Shown: positions 21,135 to 30,798, counted from the first letter of the stretch. The stretch is 64,000 nt of DNA from Actinoplanes campanulatus (GCF_014647795.1 NZ_BMPW01000035.1:20117-84116); one strand, 5' to 3'. The notes: a model not told the origin generated them from the sequence alone. Made by a program: numbers and translations.

Positions 21135-23690
21135 TCAGGCGGAGCGGTCCTTCGCCCGGGCCTTCAGCGCCCGCAGCACCCCGTCCCGGCCCTCGGCGAC
21201 CAGCCGCCGCAGCGACGCCGGGTGACCCTCGCGGGCCAGCCACGCGTCGGTGAGAGCCACCGTCTCGTCGCTGATCTGGTAGGCCGGGTAGGCGAGCATC
21301 GCGAACTCCTGCGCCGGCTCACTGTCCGAGTGCGCCCACACGTCCGCGACCACCTCGAAGAACTTCTCCGCGTACGGCGCGGTCAGCGCCACCTGCCGAG
21401 TGCTCTGGAAGCCCTGGAGCAGCGACCGGTTCAGCCAGTTCGGCGGCGCCTGCGGACCGGTCAGCTCGGCCCACACGCGGGCCTTGTTCTCCGGCGTGGG
21501 CAGCAGCGCCCGGGCGATCGCCGCCTCCCGCTCGCCGCTGGCCGTCTTGTCGGCGGCCAGCTCGTCGTCGATCTCGGACTCCTCGGCGGCGCCCAGCGCG
21601 GACAGCGCCTGGAGCAGCGACCAGCGCAGCTCGGTGTCGACGACCAGCCCTTCCGGCTTGGACCCGCCGGTCAGCCAGCCGCGCAGCACGGCCGCCTGCT
21701 CCGGGGTGCGAGCCGCGGTGATGAACGCCCGCGCCCAGGTGAGCTGCCACCCGCTGCCCGGCTCCGCGGACGCCAGCTGAGCCTCCGCCAGGCCGGCCAG
21801 GGCGGCCCAGCCGTTCGGCGCCCACTCCGGGTCGGCGAAGCTGGTCAGCGCCGTGGCGGCCTGCCGCAGCGTCGCGGTCGCCAGGTTGACGTCGTCCTCG
21901 GCCGGCAGCCCGGCGACGACCAGGGCCACGTAGTCGCGGGTCGCCATCTCGGCGTCGCGCAGCATGTCCCACGCGGCCGCCCAGCACAGCGCCCGCGGCA
22001 GCGCCGAGTCGAACCCGGCGATGTGGCCCACCAGGGTGGCCAGCGACCGCTCGTCCAGCCGCAGCTTCGCGTAGGTCAGGTCCTCGTCGTTGAGCAGCAG
22101 CAGGTCCGCGGCCCGCACCCCGGTCAGGGCGGCGATCGCGGTCCGGTCGCCGGCCACGTCCGCCTCGATCAGCTCGCGCCGGACCAGCCGGTCGCCGTCG
22201 AGGTCGTACAGGCCGATGCCGATCCGGTGGGTCCGCAGCGTCGGGTAGTCGGCCGGCGCCTCCTGCGACACCACGACGCTCGCGTAGTTGCCGTCCGCGT
22301 CGATCTCGACGACCGGCCGCAGCGTGTTGACCTGGGCCGTCTCCAGCCACTGCGCGGCGAACTTGCGCAGCTCCCGGCCGGACGCCGCCTCGAGCTCGGT
22401 GAGCAGGTCGTCGAACGTGGCGTTGCCCCACGCGTACTTGCCGAAGTAGGCCCGCAGACCGGTCAGGAACGGGTCCAGACCGACGTACGCCACCAGCTGC
22501 TTGATCACGCTGGCGCCCTTGGCGTACGTGATCCCGTCGAAGTTGACCTCGACGGCCTCCAGGTCCGGCATCTCGCAGTACACCGGGTGGGTGGAGGACA
22601 GCTGGTCCTGCCGGTAGCCCCAGGCCTTGCGAATGGACAGGAACGTCGACCAGGCGTCGGAGAACCGGGTGGCCTCGGTGTTGCACCAGTGGCTGGCCCA
22701 CTCGGCGAACGACTCGTTCAGCCACAGGTCGTTCCACCAGCGCATGGTGACCAGGTCGCCGAACCACATGTGCGCCAGCTCGTGCAGGATCGTGTTGGCG
22801 CGCTGCTCGTACTCGTAGTCGGTCACCTGCGACCGGAAGATGTAGTGCGACTCGGCGTGCGTCACGCAGCCGAAGTTCTCCATCGCGCCGGCGTTGAAGT
22901 CCGGCACCCAGAGCTGGTCGTACTTCGGCAGCGGGTAGCGCACCCCGAACTGCTCGTGGAAGAAGTCGAAGCCCTGCTTCGTGATCAGGAACAGGTCGTC
23001 GGCGTCCAGGTGGCGGGCCATCGAGGCCCGGCAGAAGACGCCCAGCTCGATGCCGTCGTGCGAGTCGCGCACCTCGTGGTACGGACCGGCGCAGATCGCG
23101 GTGATGTAGGTGCTCATCCGCGGTGAGGTGGTGAAGTGGACGGTCTTCGCGCCGAAGCCCGCCGCCTCCTCCGACTCCACCGGCATGTTCGAGACGACCT
23201 TCCAGTGCCCGGGAGCGGTCACGTGCCAGGTGAACACGCTCTTGAGGTCGGGCTGGTCGAAGCACGCGTACGCCCGCTGGGCGTCCGCCGTCTCGAACTG
23301 GCTGTAGAGGTAGACCTCCTTGTCGACCGGGTCGAGGCTGCGCTGGAGCCCCTGGCCACTGGCCGAGTACTTGAAGTCGCCGGAGACCACCAGGGTGTTC
23401 TCGGCGGCGAGACCGGACAGCGGCAGGCCGTTCTCCGGGGACCACCCGCTGAGGTCCAGCGGGGTGCCGTTCAGCGTCGCGGAGTGGATCGCGGCTGCCG
23501 CCGCCTCGGCGAACGTCGCCGCACCGGGCTCGGCGCACCGGAAATTGATCACTGCGGTGGACCGGAACGTGTCGGAGCCGGGGTTGCCGTTCCCGTCGGT
23601 CAGGTCAAGGGTGATGTCGTACCCGGTCACCTCGAGCAATCGACCACGCTCCGCAGCCTCGACCTGGGTCAGGTTGTGAACACCGGCCAC
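21135..23690 (-). CDS. pepN: aminopeptidase N (M1 metallopeptidase)
   Basis: A zinc aminopeptidase of 851 residues. It has the substrate-binding GAMENFG (near residue 263) and the zinc site HELAHMWFGDLVT (near residue 300) with the downstream Glu in WLNESFAEW. The C-terminal ERAP1-like helical domain is complete. The start is probably the GTG at 23690, seven bases after GGAG; the GTG at 23696 would be too close to it. It removes N-terminal residues from peptides in the cytoplasm. Confidence 0.93.
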   Translation of the reverse strand: MAGVHNLTQVEAAERGRLLEVTGYDITLDLTDGNGNPGSDTFRSTAVINFRCAEPGAATFAEAAAAAIHSATLNGTPLDLSGWSPENGLPLSGLAAENTLVVSGDFKYSASGQGLQRSLDPVDKEVYLYSQFETADAQRAYACFDQPDLKSVFTWHVTAPGHWKVVSNMPVESEEAAGFGAKTVHFTTSPRMSTYITAICAGPYHEVRDSHDGIELGVFCRASMARHLDADDLFLITKQGFDFFHEQFGVRYPLPKYDQLWVPDFNAGAMENFGCVTHAESHYIFRSQVTDYEYEQRANTILHELAHMWFGDLVTMRWWNDLWLNESFAEWASHWCNTEATRFSDAWSTFLSIRKAWGYRQDQLSSTHPVYCEMPDLEAVEVNFDGITYAKGASVIKQLVAYVGLDPFLTGLRAYFGKYAWGNATFDDLLTELEAASGRELRKFAAQWLETAQVNTLRPVVEIDADGNYASVVVSQEAPADYPTLRTHRIGIGLYDLDGDRLVRRELIEADVAGDRTAIAALTGVRAADLLLLNDEDLTYAKLRLDERSLATLVGHIAGFDSALPRALCWAAAWDMLRDAEMATRDYVALVVAGLPAEDDVNLATATLRQAATALTSFADPEWAPNGWAALAGLAEAQLASAEPGSGWQLTWARAFITAARTPEQAAVLRGWLTGGSKPEGLVVDTELRWSLLQALSALGAAEESEIDDELAADKTASGEREAAIARALLPTPENKARVWAELTGPQAPPNWLNRSLLQGFQSTRQVALTAPYAEKFFEVVADVWAHSDSEPAQEFAMLAYPAYQISDETVALTDAWLAREGHPASLRRLVAEGRDGVLRALKARAKDRSA

Positions 23691-23791
23691 GTGCACTCTC
23701 CTTCGAGCTGACTGCGTTTACCCGAAGCCTATGCGGCGACGGCGACGCATCTCACCCCGACTGGCGGCCGAAGAGGGAGGAAGATCGAAGC

Positions 23792-24424
23792 ATGACTGAA
23801 CGTGCCACCGTCGACATGTGGTTCGACCCCCTCTGCCCGTGGGCCTGGATCACCTCCCGCTGGCTGCTGGAGGTGGAGAAGGTCCGTCCACTGGACGTCC
23901 GGTTCAACGTGATGAGCCTGTCGGTTCTCAACGAGGGTCGCGACGAGCTTCCCGAGCGCTACAAGGAGCTGCTGGCCAAGGGCTGGGGTCCGGTCCGGGT
24001 CTGCATCGCGGCCGCCGAGGCCGCCGGCCCGGCGGTCCTGCGTGATCTCTACACCGCCCTGGGCACCCGAATCCACCTCCAGAAATACGACATCGAAGAC
24101 CCGAAGCTGTTCCAGGAGGCGCTGGCCGAGGTCGGCCTCGACCCGAGCCTGGCCGAGGCGGCGCACACCGACGCCCGCGACGAGGCGCTGCGGGCCAGCC
24201 ACAACGCCGGCATGAAGCCGGTCGGCACCGACGTCGGCACCCCGGTCATCCACGCTCCCGGCCCGAACCCGGGGGAGACGGTCGCCTTCTTCGGCCCGGT
24301 GATCACCCCGGCGCCGAAGGGCGAGGCGGCCGGCAAGCTCTGGGACGGCGTGGTCCTCGTCGCCGGCACCCCGGGCTTCTACGAGCTGAAGCGCAGCCGG
24401 GACCTGGGTCCCATCTTCGATTAG
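23792..24424 (+). CDS. DsbA-family (Rv2466c-like) mycothiol-dependent reductase, single-Cys form
   Basis: A 210-residue thioredoxin-fold protein resembling Mycobacterium Rv2466c (a mycothiol-dependent nitroreductase and mycoredoxin-like protein). The N-terminus TVDMWFDPLCPWAWITSRW contains the active-site motif as CPWA (Cys15), so the second Cys of the CPWC motif is replaced by Ala. The VGTPVIHAPG segment (around residue 148) gives the cis-Pro loop. The family acts with mycothiol in the cytoplasm. A monothiol mechanism is inferred. Confidence 0.85.
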   Translation: MTERATVDMWFDPLCPWAWITSRWLLEVEKVRPLDVRFNVMSLSVLNEGRDELPERYKELLAKGWGPVRVCIAAAEAAGPAVLRDLYTALGTRIHLQKYDIEDPKLFQEALAEVGLDPSLAEAAHTDARDEALRASHNAGMKPVGTDVGTPVIHAPGPNPGETVAFFGPVITPAPKGEAAGKLWDGVVLVAGTPGFYELKRSRDLGPIFD

Positions 24425-24426
24425 TT

Positions 24427-24456
24427 GCTTTTCGGGGGCGAAGGCCCCCGAAAAGC
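24427..24456 (+). terminator. strong hairpin terminator
   Basis: A perfect 13-bp stem, GCTTTTCGGGGGC (24427-24439) with GCCCCCGAAAAGC (24444-24456), and a GAAG loop. It begins two bases after the DsbA-family gene. Confidence 0.85.
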
Positions 24457-24491
24457 GATCCTCGGCCTTTCGCCGGTCGTTGGATGGGGTG

Positions 24492-24731
24492 ATGTACACC
24501 TCACCCAACGCGGAGGCGGGTATGCCGCAGACTGAGCCGGTCGGTTCGAGTTTCAGCGTCCAGCGCGGATTCTGGACCGATTTGTCACCAGAAGTGGCTT
24601 CTATGCTGGCTCCTCCGGTGACCGTCACGGCAGCACCCGCCGAACACGCGGTGAATTCCCTCGCCGCGGCGCAGTTGGGCAGGTCACCGGGGGCGACTCC
24701 GGTTGGTGGGCGACGACGGCACGCCGGGTAA
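24492..24731 (+). CDS. possible small protein, weak support
   Basis: A 79-codon frame starting MYTSPNAEAGMPQTEPVG. Third-position GC is visibly lower than in neighbours, so it may not be coding. It starts inside a near-palindrome GGGTGA-N8-TCACCC (24486-24505), which could instead be an operator for the gene at 24742. No family recognised. Confidence 0.25.
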   Translation: MYTSPNAEAGMPQTEPVGSSFSVQRGFWTDLSPEVASMLAPPVTVTAAPAEHAVNSLAAAQLGRSPGATPVGGRRRHAG

Positions 24732-24741
24732 GTTGCCTGCC

Positions 24742-25938
24742 ATGACGGTCGTGCACCCGATCAGCCGGGCCTGGATCACCAACGGAGGTACCGGGGCCCA
24801 GAACTACGACGAGTTCGCCGACGACGCCGAAATCACCGACATCATCAAGGCCAACCCGCACAGCGCGCTGGCCGTCGAGATGCCGCACCTCGCGCCCGAG
24901 TCCCTCGGGAAGTCCTTCCTCGAGTCGCTGCCGGACGCCGCTGTCCGCCTGCAGCGCGATCAGGCCGAGGAGAAGTACCGGCAGGCTGAGCACGTCGTGG
25001 TGCTCTACCGCATCACGGCACCGGGCGAGGCGCCCGCATACGGCCTGTGGAGCATGGTCGAGACCGGCCAGATCTCCACCAGCGCCGACGAGCCCGGCCT
25101 GGTCATCCGCAACGAGGACGTCTTCATCAGCAAGGTCCGCGAGCGGGTCGCGCTGGCCGAGGCGGTCAACACACTGCTCTCCCCGGTCCTGCTGCTGCAG
25201 ACCGGTCGCGGCGAGGAACTGCACGCCGCGCTGGCCGAGGCGATCGACGCGGCCGGTGAGCCGGCCGCCACCGATGTGGACGGCTGCGGGCGTACCCATG
25301 CGATCTGGCCGGTCGGCCCCGGCGAGTTGCAGGACCGGCTGCTGGCCCTGGCCGGCGGCGGAGAGCTGGTGGTCGCCGACGGCAACCATCGCAGCCTGGC
25401 CGCGCAGACCGGCGGGCTGGAGCGCTTCCTGGCCGTCGTCACCACCCCGGCCTCGGTCTTCATCCAGCCCTACAACCGGCTGGTCAGCGAGCTGCCCGCG
25501 TCGCTCGACGAGCTGCGCGAGAGGCTCCGCGCGGCCGGCGCGACGGTCACCGAGTTGACGCGCGCCGCGCAGCTGCCGCCCAAGGGCACCATCGAGATGT
25601 ACGTTGCCGGCCGCACCTTCGCCCTGGAGTTGCCCACCGACCCGGCCGGCACCGCGGTGGAGAACCTGGATCACGCCCTCGTCGAGCGCGTCCTGCTGCG
25701 CGACTCGCTGGGTCTGGACCCGGGCGACAAGCGGATCTCCTACATCGGCGGCGACTACCCGGTCGAGTGGCTGCGCGGCGAGGTCGACGCCGGCCGTGCC
25801 GAACTAGCCGTCCTGATCGCTCCGGTCACCGTGGAGGACTTCGTCGAGGTGAACCTGGAACGGCTCAAGCTGCCCCGCAAGAGCACCTGGTTCACCCCGA
25901 AGGCCCGCGGCGGCCTGGTTCTCGCCGAAATCCGCTGA
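24742..25938 (+). CDS. DUF1015 family protein
   Basis: A 398-residue protein with the DUF1015 hallmark ADGNHRSLAAQ near residue 213 (family form ADGHHR) and the N-terminal pattern with NYDEFADDAEI. The ATG at 24742 begins MTVVHPISRAW. Members are suspected kinase-like or SerK-like enzymes; the role here is not known. It overlaps the esterase gene by one base (TGATG), so both are likely translated together. Confidence 0.85.
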   Translation: MTVVHPISRAWITNGGTGAQNYDEFADDAEITDIIKANPHSALAVEMPHLAPESLGKSFLESLPDAAVRLQRDQAEEKYRQAEHVVVLYRITAPGEAPAYGLWSMVETGQISTSADEPGLVIRNEDVFISKVRERVALAEAVNTLLSPVLLLQTGRGEELHAALAEAIDAAGEPAATDVDGCGRTHAIWPVGPGELQDRLLALAGGGELVVADGNHRSLAAQTGGLERFLAVVTTPASVFIQPYNRLVSELPASLDELRERLRAAGATVTELTRAAQLPPKGTIEMYVAGRTFALELPTDPAGTAVENLDHALVERVLLRDSLGLDPGDKRISYIGGDYPVEWLRGEVDAGRAELAVLIAPVTVEDFVEVNLERLKLPRKSTWFTPKARGGLVLAEIR

Positions 25939-26855
25939 TGCTCCATCCGCAGGTCACGGCCGCCGCCGAGTTGAGGCGGCGGCCGTCTTCGGAGGCACTG
26001 GCCGCGGATCCGTACCAGCGCCTGCTCGGCGTGCGGGCGGCCATGGAGGAGTCGAACGAGGCGGAGAGCGGGCCCGCGTGGGCGCTGCCGGTGGTCGCCG
26101 ACTTCGACGCCGACGGCGTGCCCTGCCGTCTCTACGCCACCCGGACCGGGACCCCGGTCCTGGTCTACCTGCACGGCGGCGGCTGGTGCTACGGCAGCAT
26201 CGAGACCGTCGACCGGTTCTGCCGCCGGGTCGCCGAGCGCTCCGGCTGCGCGGTGGTCTCGGTCGGCTACCGCCTCGCCCCGGAGCACGTCTTCCCGGCC
26301 GCCGTCGAGGACGCCGAGACGGTCGTGTCCTATCTGCGCCGCTCCGGCGCCGACCTGGGGCTCGACGTCTCCCGGCTGGCCATCGGCGGCGACAGTGCGG
26401 GCGGCCAGCTCGCCACCGTCACCGCCCGCCGGCAGCGCGACGCGGCCACCCCGCTCGACTTCCAGGTGCTCATCTACCCCGCCCTCGACCCGCTCACCTC
26501 CGCCGAGTCGTACGACGAGGTGGGGGAGTACGGCCTGGACCGGGCCTCGATGAAGCTGGCCTGGGAGACGTTCGTCCCCGACCCGGTGCGCCGGCTCACC
26601 CCGGACGTGGCGCCGCTCGCGGTCGCCGACCTGTCCGGGATGCCGCCCACCCTGCTGATCACCGCCGAGTACGACGCGCTGCGCGACGAGGGCGCCGACT
26701 ACGCCGACGCGCTGATCGCCGCGGGCGTCCCGGTGGTGCACACCCGCTACATGGGTGTGAACCACGGCTTCGCCCGCAAACTGGCCACCATCGACGCCGC
26801 TCGGGCCGCGGCTGATCAGGTGGCGTCCGCCCTGCGTTCGGCCCTCACCTTCTGA
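25938..26855 (+). CDS. alpha/beta hydrolase, HSL-type carboxylesterase
   Basis: A 305-residue esterase of the hormone-sensitive-lipase family. YLHGGGWCYGS (near residue 80) is the oxyanion-hole HGGGW motif; GGDSAGGQLA (near residue 152) has the nucleophile Ser; the Asp lies near TAEYDALRDEG and the His in GVNHGFAR. No signal peptide, so cytoplasmic. It likely cleaves short-chain esters. Coupled to the DUF1015 gene. Confidence 0.88.
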   Translation: MLHPQVTAAAELRRRPSSEALAADPYQRLLGVRAAMEESNEAESGPAWALPVVADFDADGVPCRLYATRTGTPVLVYLHGGGWCYGSIETVDRFCRRVAERSGCAVVSVGYRLAPEHVFPAAVEDAETVVSYLRRSGADLGLDVSRLAIGGDSAGGQLATVTARRQRDAATPLDFQVLIYPALDPLTSAESYDEVGEYGLDRASMKLAWETFVPDPVRRLTPDVAPLAVADLSGMPPTLLITAEYDALRDEGADYADALIAAGVPVVHTRYMGVNHGFARKLATIDAARAAADQVASALRSALTF

Positions 26856-26867
26856 AAGACTTCTGCC

Positions 26868-27353
26868 ATGCGTCTCTACCTGGGTTCCGACCACGCCGGC
26901 TTCGAGCTGAAGAACCATCTCGTGAACCACCTGAACAAGCAGGGGCACGATGTGGTCGACGTCGGACCGCACGTCTACGACGCCGAGGACGACTACCCGG
27001 CGTTCTGTTTCCACACCGGGGTCAAGGTGGTCGCCGACCCCGGCTCGCTCGGCATCGTGATCGGCGGCTCGGGCAACGGTGAGCAGATCGCCGCGAACAA
27101 GGTCCCCGGCGTGCGCTCCGCGCTGGTCTGGAAGACCGAGATCGCCGAACTGGCCCGGCAGCACAACGACAGCAACGTGATCGCCATCGGCGCCCGCCAG
27201 CACACCCTCGACGAGGCAACCGCGTTCGTCGAGGCGTTCATCGCGACGCCGTTCTCCGGCGACGCCCGGCACGCCCGCCGGATCGGCCAGCTCGCCGACT
27301 ACGAGGTCGCCCGTGAGTTGCCCGAGCTCCCGGACTCAGCCGCCATCGCCTGA
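26868..27353 (+). CDS. rpiB: ribose-5-phosphate isomerase B
   Basis: A 161-residue LacAB/RpiB enzyme interconverting ribose-5-phosphate and ribulose-5-phosphate. GSDHAGFELKNHL at the N-terminus and IVIGGSGNGEQIAANK near residue 66 are family motifs; the actinobacterial form uses a Glu (here in GEQIA) in place of the Cys of the other RpiB type. It is about 13 bases after the esterase gene. Confidence 0.92.
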   Translation: MRLYLGSDHAGFELKNHLVNHLNKQGHDVVDVGPHVYDAEDDYPAFCFHTGVKVVADPGSLGIVIGGSGNGEQIAANKVPGVRSALVWKTEIAELARQHNDSNVIAIGARQHTLDEATAFVEAFIATPFSGDARHARRIGQLADYEVARELPELPDSAAIA

Positions 27354-27362
27354 AACCCGCTT

Positions 27363-27944
27363 TCAGCGGCGGGGTAGCTCCTCGCGGGGCAGCCAGTTGC
27401 GCCGGACGATCGGGAGGCTCTCCTCCGCCTCGGCCAGATCCGCGTCGGTGGGCCGGGAAGCGTCCCGGGCCCGCAGCGCGGCCCCCACGCTCACCTGCGA
27501 CGACCCGGAACCGACCAGGCCGCGCAGCCCGCGCTCGGCCTCCCGGTCGTCGCCGCCCGGCCCGGACCCGGTCCGGCGGGGCGGCCCGCCACGGGACTGC
27601 CGCTGACCGCCGTTCCCGGCGGGCGGCCGAGGGCTCTCGCCCTCCGGCGTCGTCACGGTGGCCGAGCCGGGCGGTCGTCCCGGCACGGGAGGCGCCGCCA
27701 CGGAGGCCGAGCGCGGCGGGCCCGGCACCGGCGGCGGCCCGGGCACCGGCGTTGTGGGTGCCGGCGTTGCGGGTGCCGCGGTTACCGGTGCCGGCGGGCC
27801 CGGCACCGGTACGGCGGGAGCGGGCCTCGGCTCGGCGACGGGCTCGGCCGGTGGGGTGGGATCGGCCGTGGGCGTGCCGGTGGCCGCCCCGGCGGATGCC
27901 GAGGAGGGGCGCACGCGGCGGCGACGGCGTTCGGGCTGGCCCAT
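27363..27944 (-). CDS. Pro/Ala-rich disordered protein
   Basis: About 193 residues. Basic N-terminus (MGQPERRRRRVRP), a long Pro/Ala/Gly linker, and a C-terminal part with SLPIVRRNWLPREELPRR. No transmembrane segment. The conserved part seems to be the last 60 residues. Convergent with rpiB. Function unknown. Confidence 0.6.
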   Translation of the reverse strand: MGQPERRRRRVRPSSASAGAATGTPTADPTPPAEPVAEPRPAPAVPVPGPPAPVTAAPATPAPTTPVPGPPPVPGPPRSASVAAPPVPGRPPGSATVTTPEGESPRPPAGNGGQRQSRGGPPRRTGSGPGGDDREAERGLRGLVGSGSSQVSVGAALRARDASRPTDADLAEAEESLPIVRRNWLPREELPRR

Positions 27945-27988
27945 GACGCCGACGGTACCGCCGCGGACACCGGCACGGCACACCCCGC

Positions 27989-29212
27989 TCAGAAGACCTC
28001 GGTGGAACTGGGCCGGCGGTGCCAGCCGAACGCGACCGTCGGATCGTTCCCGGTCAGCAGCCGGACCCGCCCGGACGCGACCAGCGCCGACAGCGGGGTG
28101 CCGCCGAGATAGACGGCGCCCAGGTCGGTCACCGAGCAGGTCACGTCGGCCGGGTCGGTGGTCGGCACGCACACCGCCCCGTCCGGGCCGCCGGTGAGCC
28201 GCCAGCGCCCGGTGTTCCGTTCCAGGATCGGGTCGGTGACGTCGAGGACCACGTCGACCGGTGCGGCGTACCGGCGGGCGGCCAGGGCGGCCGGCACGTT
28301 GACGAGGCGCACCCAGAGGGCGTCGAGCACCGTCGGGCCGAGACGGCGCGGCTCGTCGACCAGGTAGCGCAGCGGCTCGTCGACGGCGCCCAGCCGGAAC
28401 GTCACGCTGCGGCACAGGTCGATGCCGAGCAGGAAGCGCCAGAGGGCCTGGTACGTCTCCGGATCGGTGGCCACCACCTCACGGACCTGCACCTCGCAGT
28501 CCGGGCCGTGGCTGTTCCAGCCGTTCTTGACCCGCCACAGCGCGTACCCCGTGGGGCCGTCCGGGCCGTCGTGGACCACCGCGTACCGCTTGGTGGCGCC
28601 GTCACGATGCGCCTCCAGATCGGTGAGGACGTAGCGCCACCACCGGTCGTCGCGGCTGGACCAGCCGGGACGGTCCGGGCGCAACTGCTCGTACACCTTG
28701 GTGAGGTCGGCGAGCAGGCCGGTCGGCTCGGCCATCCGCAGCCGGCCCGCAGGCTCGGCGGGCGGGACGGTGAGACGGACCTCACGGTTCATGATCGTGA
28801 AAGCGAGCCGGGAGGAGGCGGGGCCGTACCCGTACCGTGGATAGATCGAGGTCTCACTGGCCCAGAGCACCGCGATCGGCTCCCGGCCGGCGTCGGCGAT
28901 CTCGGTGAGCTGCCGCCGCATCATCCGGTTGAGCAGGCCCCGTCGCCGGTGAGTGGGGACCACACCCGCCCCGGACACGTGCGCGGCCGGCACCACGGCC
29001 CCCGGCACGGTGAGATCACGGGTGTAGGCGTCGATGTGCCCCACCACCTGACCGGCGTCGTCGGCGACCAGCGAGCGGTCCAGTTCGAGGACCCCGGTCT
29101 CCCAGTCGCGGACCTCCTCCGGGTAGTCCTCGTGGAACACCGTGCCGAGCAGGTCGAGGATTCCCGCTACATCCCCCTGGGTGGTGGGGCGGATTTGTGT
29201 CTCTTCCCTCAT
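27989..29212 (-). CDS. Eis-like GNAT N-acetyltransferase
   Basis: A 407-residue enzyme with the three-part architecture of Mycobacterium Eis: an N-terminal GNAT domain with VVPTHRRRGLLNRMMRRQL (acetyl-CoA loop, around residue 85-103), a second GNAT-like part, and a C-terminal SCP2-like domain. The chain ends in a Phe, as in Eis, where the C-terminal carboxylate is used in catalysis. Eis proteins acetylate amines such as aminoglycosides; this substrate is unknown. Confidence 0.88.
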   Translation of the reverse strand: MREETQIRPTTQGDVAGILDLLGTVFHEDYPEEVRDWETGVLELDRSLVADDAGQVVGHIDAYTRDLTVPGAVVPAAHVSGAGVVPTHRRRGLLNRMMRRQLTEIADAGREPIAVLWASETSIYPRYGYGPASSRLAFTIMNREVRLTVPPAEPAGRLRMAEPTGLLADLTKVYEQLRPDRPGWSSRDDRWWRYVLTDLEAHRDGATKRYAVVHDGPDGPTGYALWRVKNGWNSHGPDCEVQVREVVATDPETYQALWRFLLGIDLCRSVTFRLGAVDEPLRYLVDEPRRLGPTVLDALWVRLVNVPAALAARRYAAPVDVVLDVTDPILERNTGRWRLTGGPDGAVCVPTTDPADVTCSVTDLGAVYLGGTPLSALVASGRVRLLTGNDPTVAFGWHRRPSSTEVF

Positions 29213-29313
29213 GGCTCGTGTGTAACCGACGGCTGTGTGCTGCGGCGACTGATTTGTTGGCTCGCTACCCTCGAACTGTCGCCGGTCGCCGACCGCAGAC
29301 CGAAAGGGGAACG

Positions 29314-29925
29314 ATGCCGGAGCAACCGCAGTGGTCCGAGCGGACGCTCAACATGCCGCCGCAGGATCCGTGGGCCGACCAGCCGACGGAGCAGGCCGGC
29401 CCCGCCAGCACGCCGCCGGACTCCGCTCCGGCCGCGCCGGGGCCCGATTCGTCCCCGTTCAGCCGGGGCCGCGCCCGGGTCACCCAGCGCACCCACCAGT
29501 TCACCGGCCAGTTCGGAGCCGAGCACGAACCCACCGGCACCGGCTGGCCCGACGACCACGGCCAGCAGCAGCCGCAGCGCAGCCTGAGCTGGCACATCCG
29601 GCGGCTGCGCCGTGGTGGCGAGTGGAGCAGCGCCGCCGTCCTGTTCGCCTTCGTCTGCTGGGGCATCTGGGCGCTGTCCGAGGGCGGCGACCTGTTCACC
29701 CCGATGGTCCTGTTCGTGGTCGAGCTGTGCGTGGCCGCGGGCGTGTTCGCGCTGGCCCGCCTGGTCGGCCGCCTCGTCCTGGAGCGGCAGATGGGCCGGG
29801 TGCGGCACACCGCCCGCGGCGCGCACATGATCACCGGGGTCTTCATGGTCGGCGTCGGCTTTTCCTACCTGCGCCAGACCGGCTGGGTGATGGACGCCGT
29901 CAACTGGGTGACCAGCACGTTCTGA
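29314..29925 (+). CDS. membrane protein of unknown function
   Basis: A 203-residue protein with a disordered acidic/Pro-rich N-terminal region of about 100 residues and three C-terminal hydrophobic segments (around AAVLFAFVCWGIWAL, MVLFVVELCVAAGVFALA and GVFMVGVGFSYL). AAAGGGG ribosome binding site before the ATG at 29314. Divergent from the Eis-like gene. No known family. Confidence 0.7.
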   Translation: MPEQPQWSERTLNMPPQDPWADQPTEQAGPASTPPDSAPAAPGPDSSPFSRGRARVTQRTHQFTGQFGAEHEPTGTGWPDDHGQQQPQRSLSWHIRRLRRGGEWSSAAVLFAFVCWGIWALSEGGDLFTPMVLFVVELCVAAGVFALARLVGRLVLERQMGRVRHTARGAHMITGVFMVGVGFSYLRQTGWVMDAVNWVTSTF

Positions 29926-30798
29926 TCAGCTGACCGGTTTGCCGCCGGTGATCCCGAGGACCTCACCGGTGGTGTAACTGGATTCCGGGCCCGCGAAGTA
30001 GACGTAGGCCGCGGACAGTTCGGCGGGCTGCCCGGCCCGCCCCAGCGGGGTGTCCGCGCCGAAGGACTTCACCTTCTTCTCCGGCATGGTCGCCGGGATC
30101 AGCGGCGTCCAGATCGGGCCGGGCGCGACCGCGTTGACCCGGATCCCCTGGTCCGCCAGGTCCTCGGCGAGCGCCTTGGTGAAGGCCACGATGCCGCCCT
30201 TGGTGGTGGCGTAGTCGAGCAGCGCGCTCGACGACAGGTAGGCCTGGATCGAGGCGGTGTTGATGATCGCCGAGCCGGGCGGCATGTGCGGGACGGCGGC
30301 CCGGCAGAGCCAGAACATCGCGTACAGGTTGGTCTTCATGACCCGGTCGAACTGCTCGTCGGTGATCTCGGTGATCCCGCCCGGCTGCGCCATCTGGTAG
30401 GCGGCGTTGTTCACCAGGATGTCCAGCCCGCCCAGTTCGGTGCGGGCCCGGTCGATGATCGCCCGGCAGTGCGCCTCGTCCCGGATATCACCGGGGACCA
30501 GAACCGCCTTCCGGCCGGCCTTCTCGATCCACTGCGCGGTGTCGGCGGCGTCGGACTCCTCCTCGGGCAGGTAGGAGAGCAACACGTCGGCGCCCTCCCG
30601 GGCGTAGGCGATGGCCACCGCCCGCCCGATTCCGGAATCGCCGCCGGTGATGACCGCCTTGCGCCCGGTCAGCCGTCCACTGCCCCGGTAACTCTCCTCA
30701 CCGTGGTCCGGCCGGTCCGGCATCGCCGAGGTCAGACCGGGCGGCTGCTGGTCGCCGCCGTCCAGCGCGGGCTTCGGGTACATGTCACGCGGGTCCAC
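29926..30798 (-). CDS. SDR-family oxidoreductase (YghA/general stress 39-like)
   Basis: A 290-residue NAD(P)-dependent short-chain dehydrogenase. TGGDSGIGRAVA is the Rossmann glycine motif (near residue 52), NNAAYQ the NNAG equivalent, and YATTK the catalytic Tyr/Lys (near 198-202). The extended N-terminus MDPRDMYPKPALDGGDQQPPG is typical of the stress-induced YghA/YdaD group. It is 72 bases downstream of the AtzH-like gene and may be a separate unit. Confidence 0.88.
   Translation of the reverse strand: MDPRDMYPKPALDGGDQQPPGLTSAMPDRPDHGEESYRGSGRLTGRKAVITGGDSGIGRAVAIAYAREGADVLLSYLPEEESDAADTAQWIEKAGRKAVLVPGDIRDEAHCRAIIDRARTELGGLDILVNNAAYQMAQPGGITEITDEQFDRVMKTNLYAMFWLCRAAVPHMPPGSAIINTASIQAYLSSSALLDYATTKGGIVAFTKALAEDLADQGIRVNAVAPGPIWTPLIPATMPEKKVKSFGADTPLGRAGQPAELSAAYVYFAGPESSYTTGEVLGITGGKPVS

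Noticed and set aside
20556-23126. Plus-strand frame of 856 codons opposite pepN
   Set aside because: Antisense to a fully motif-supported PepN.
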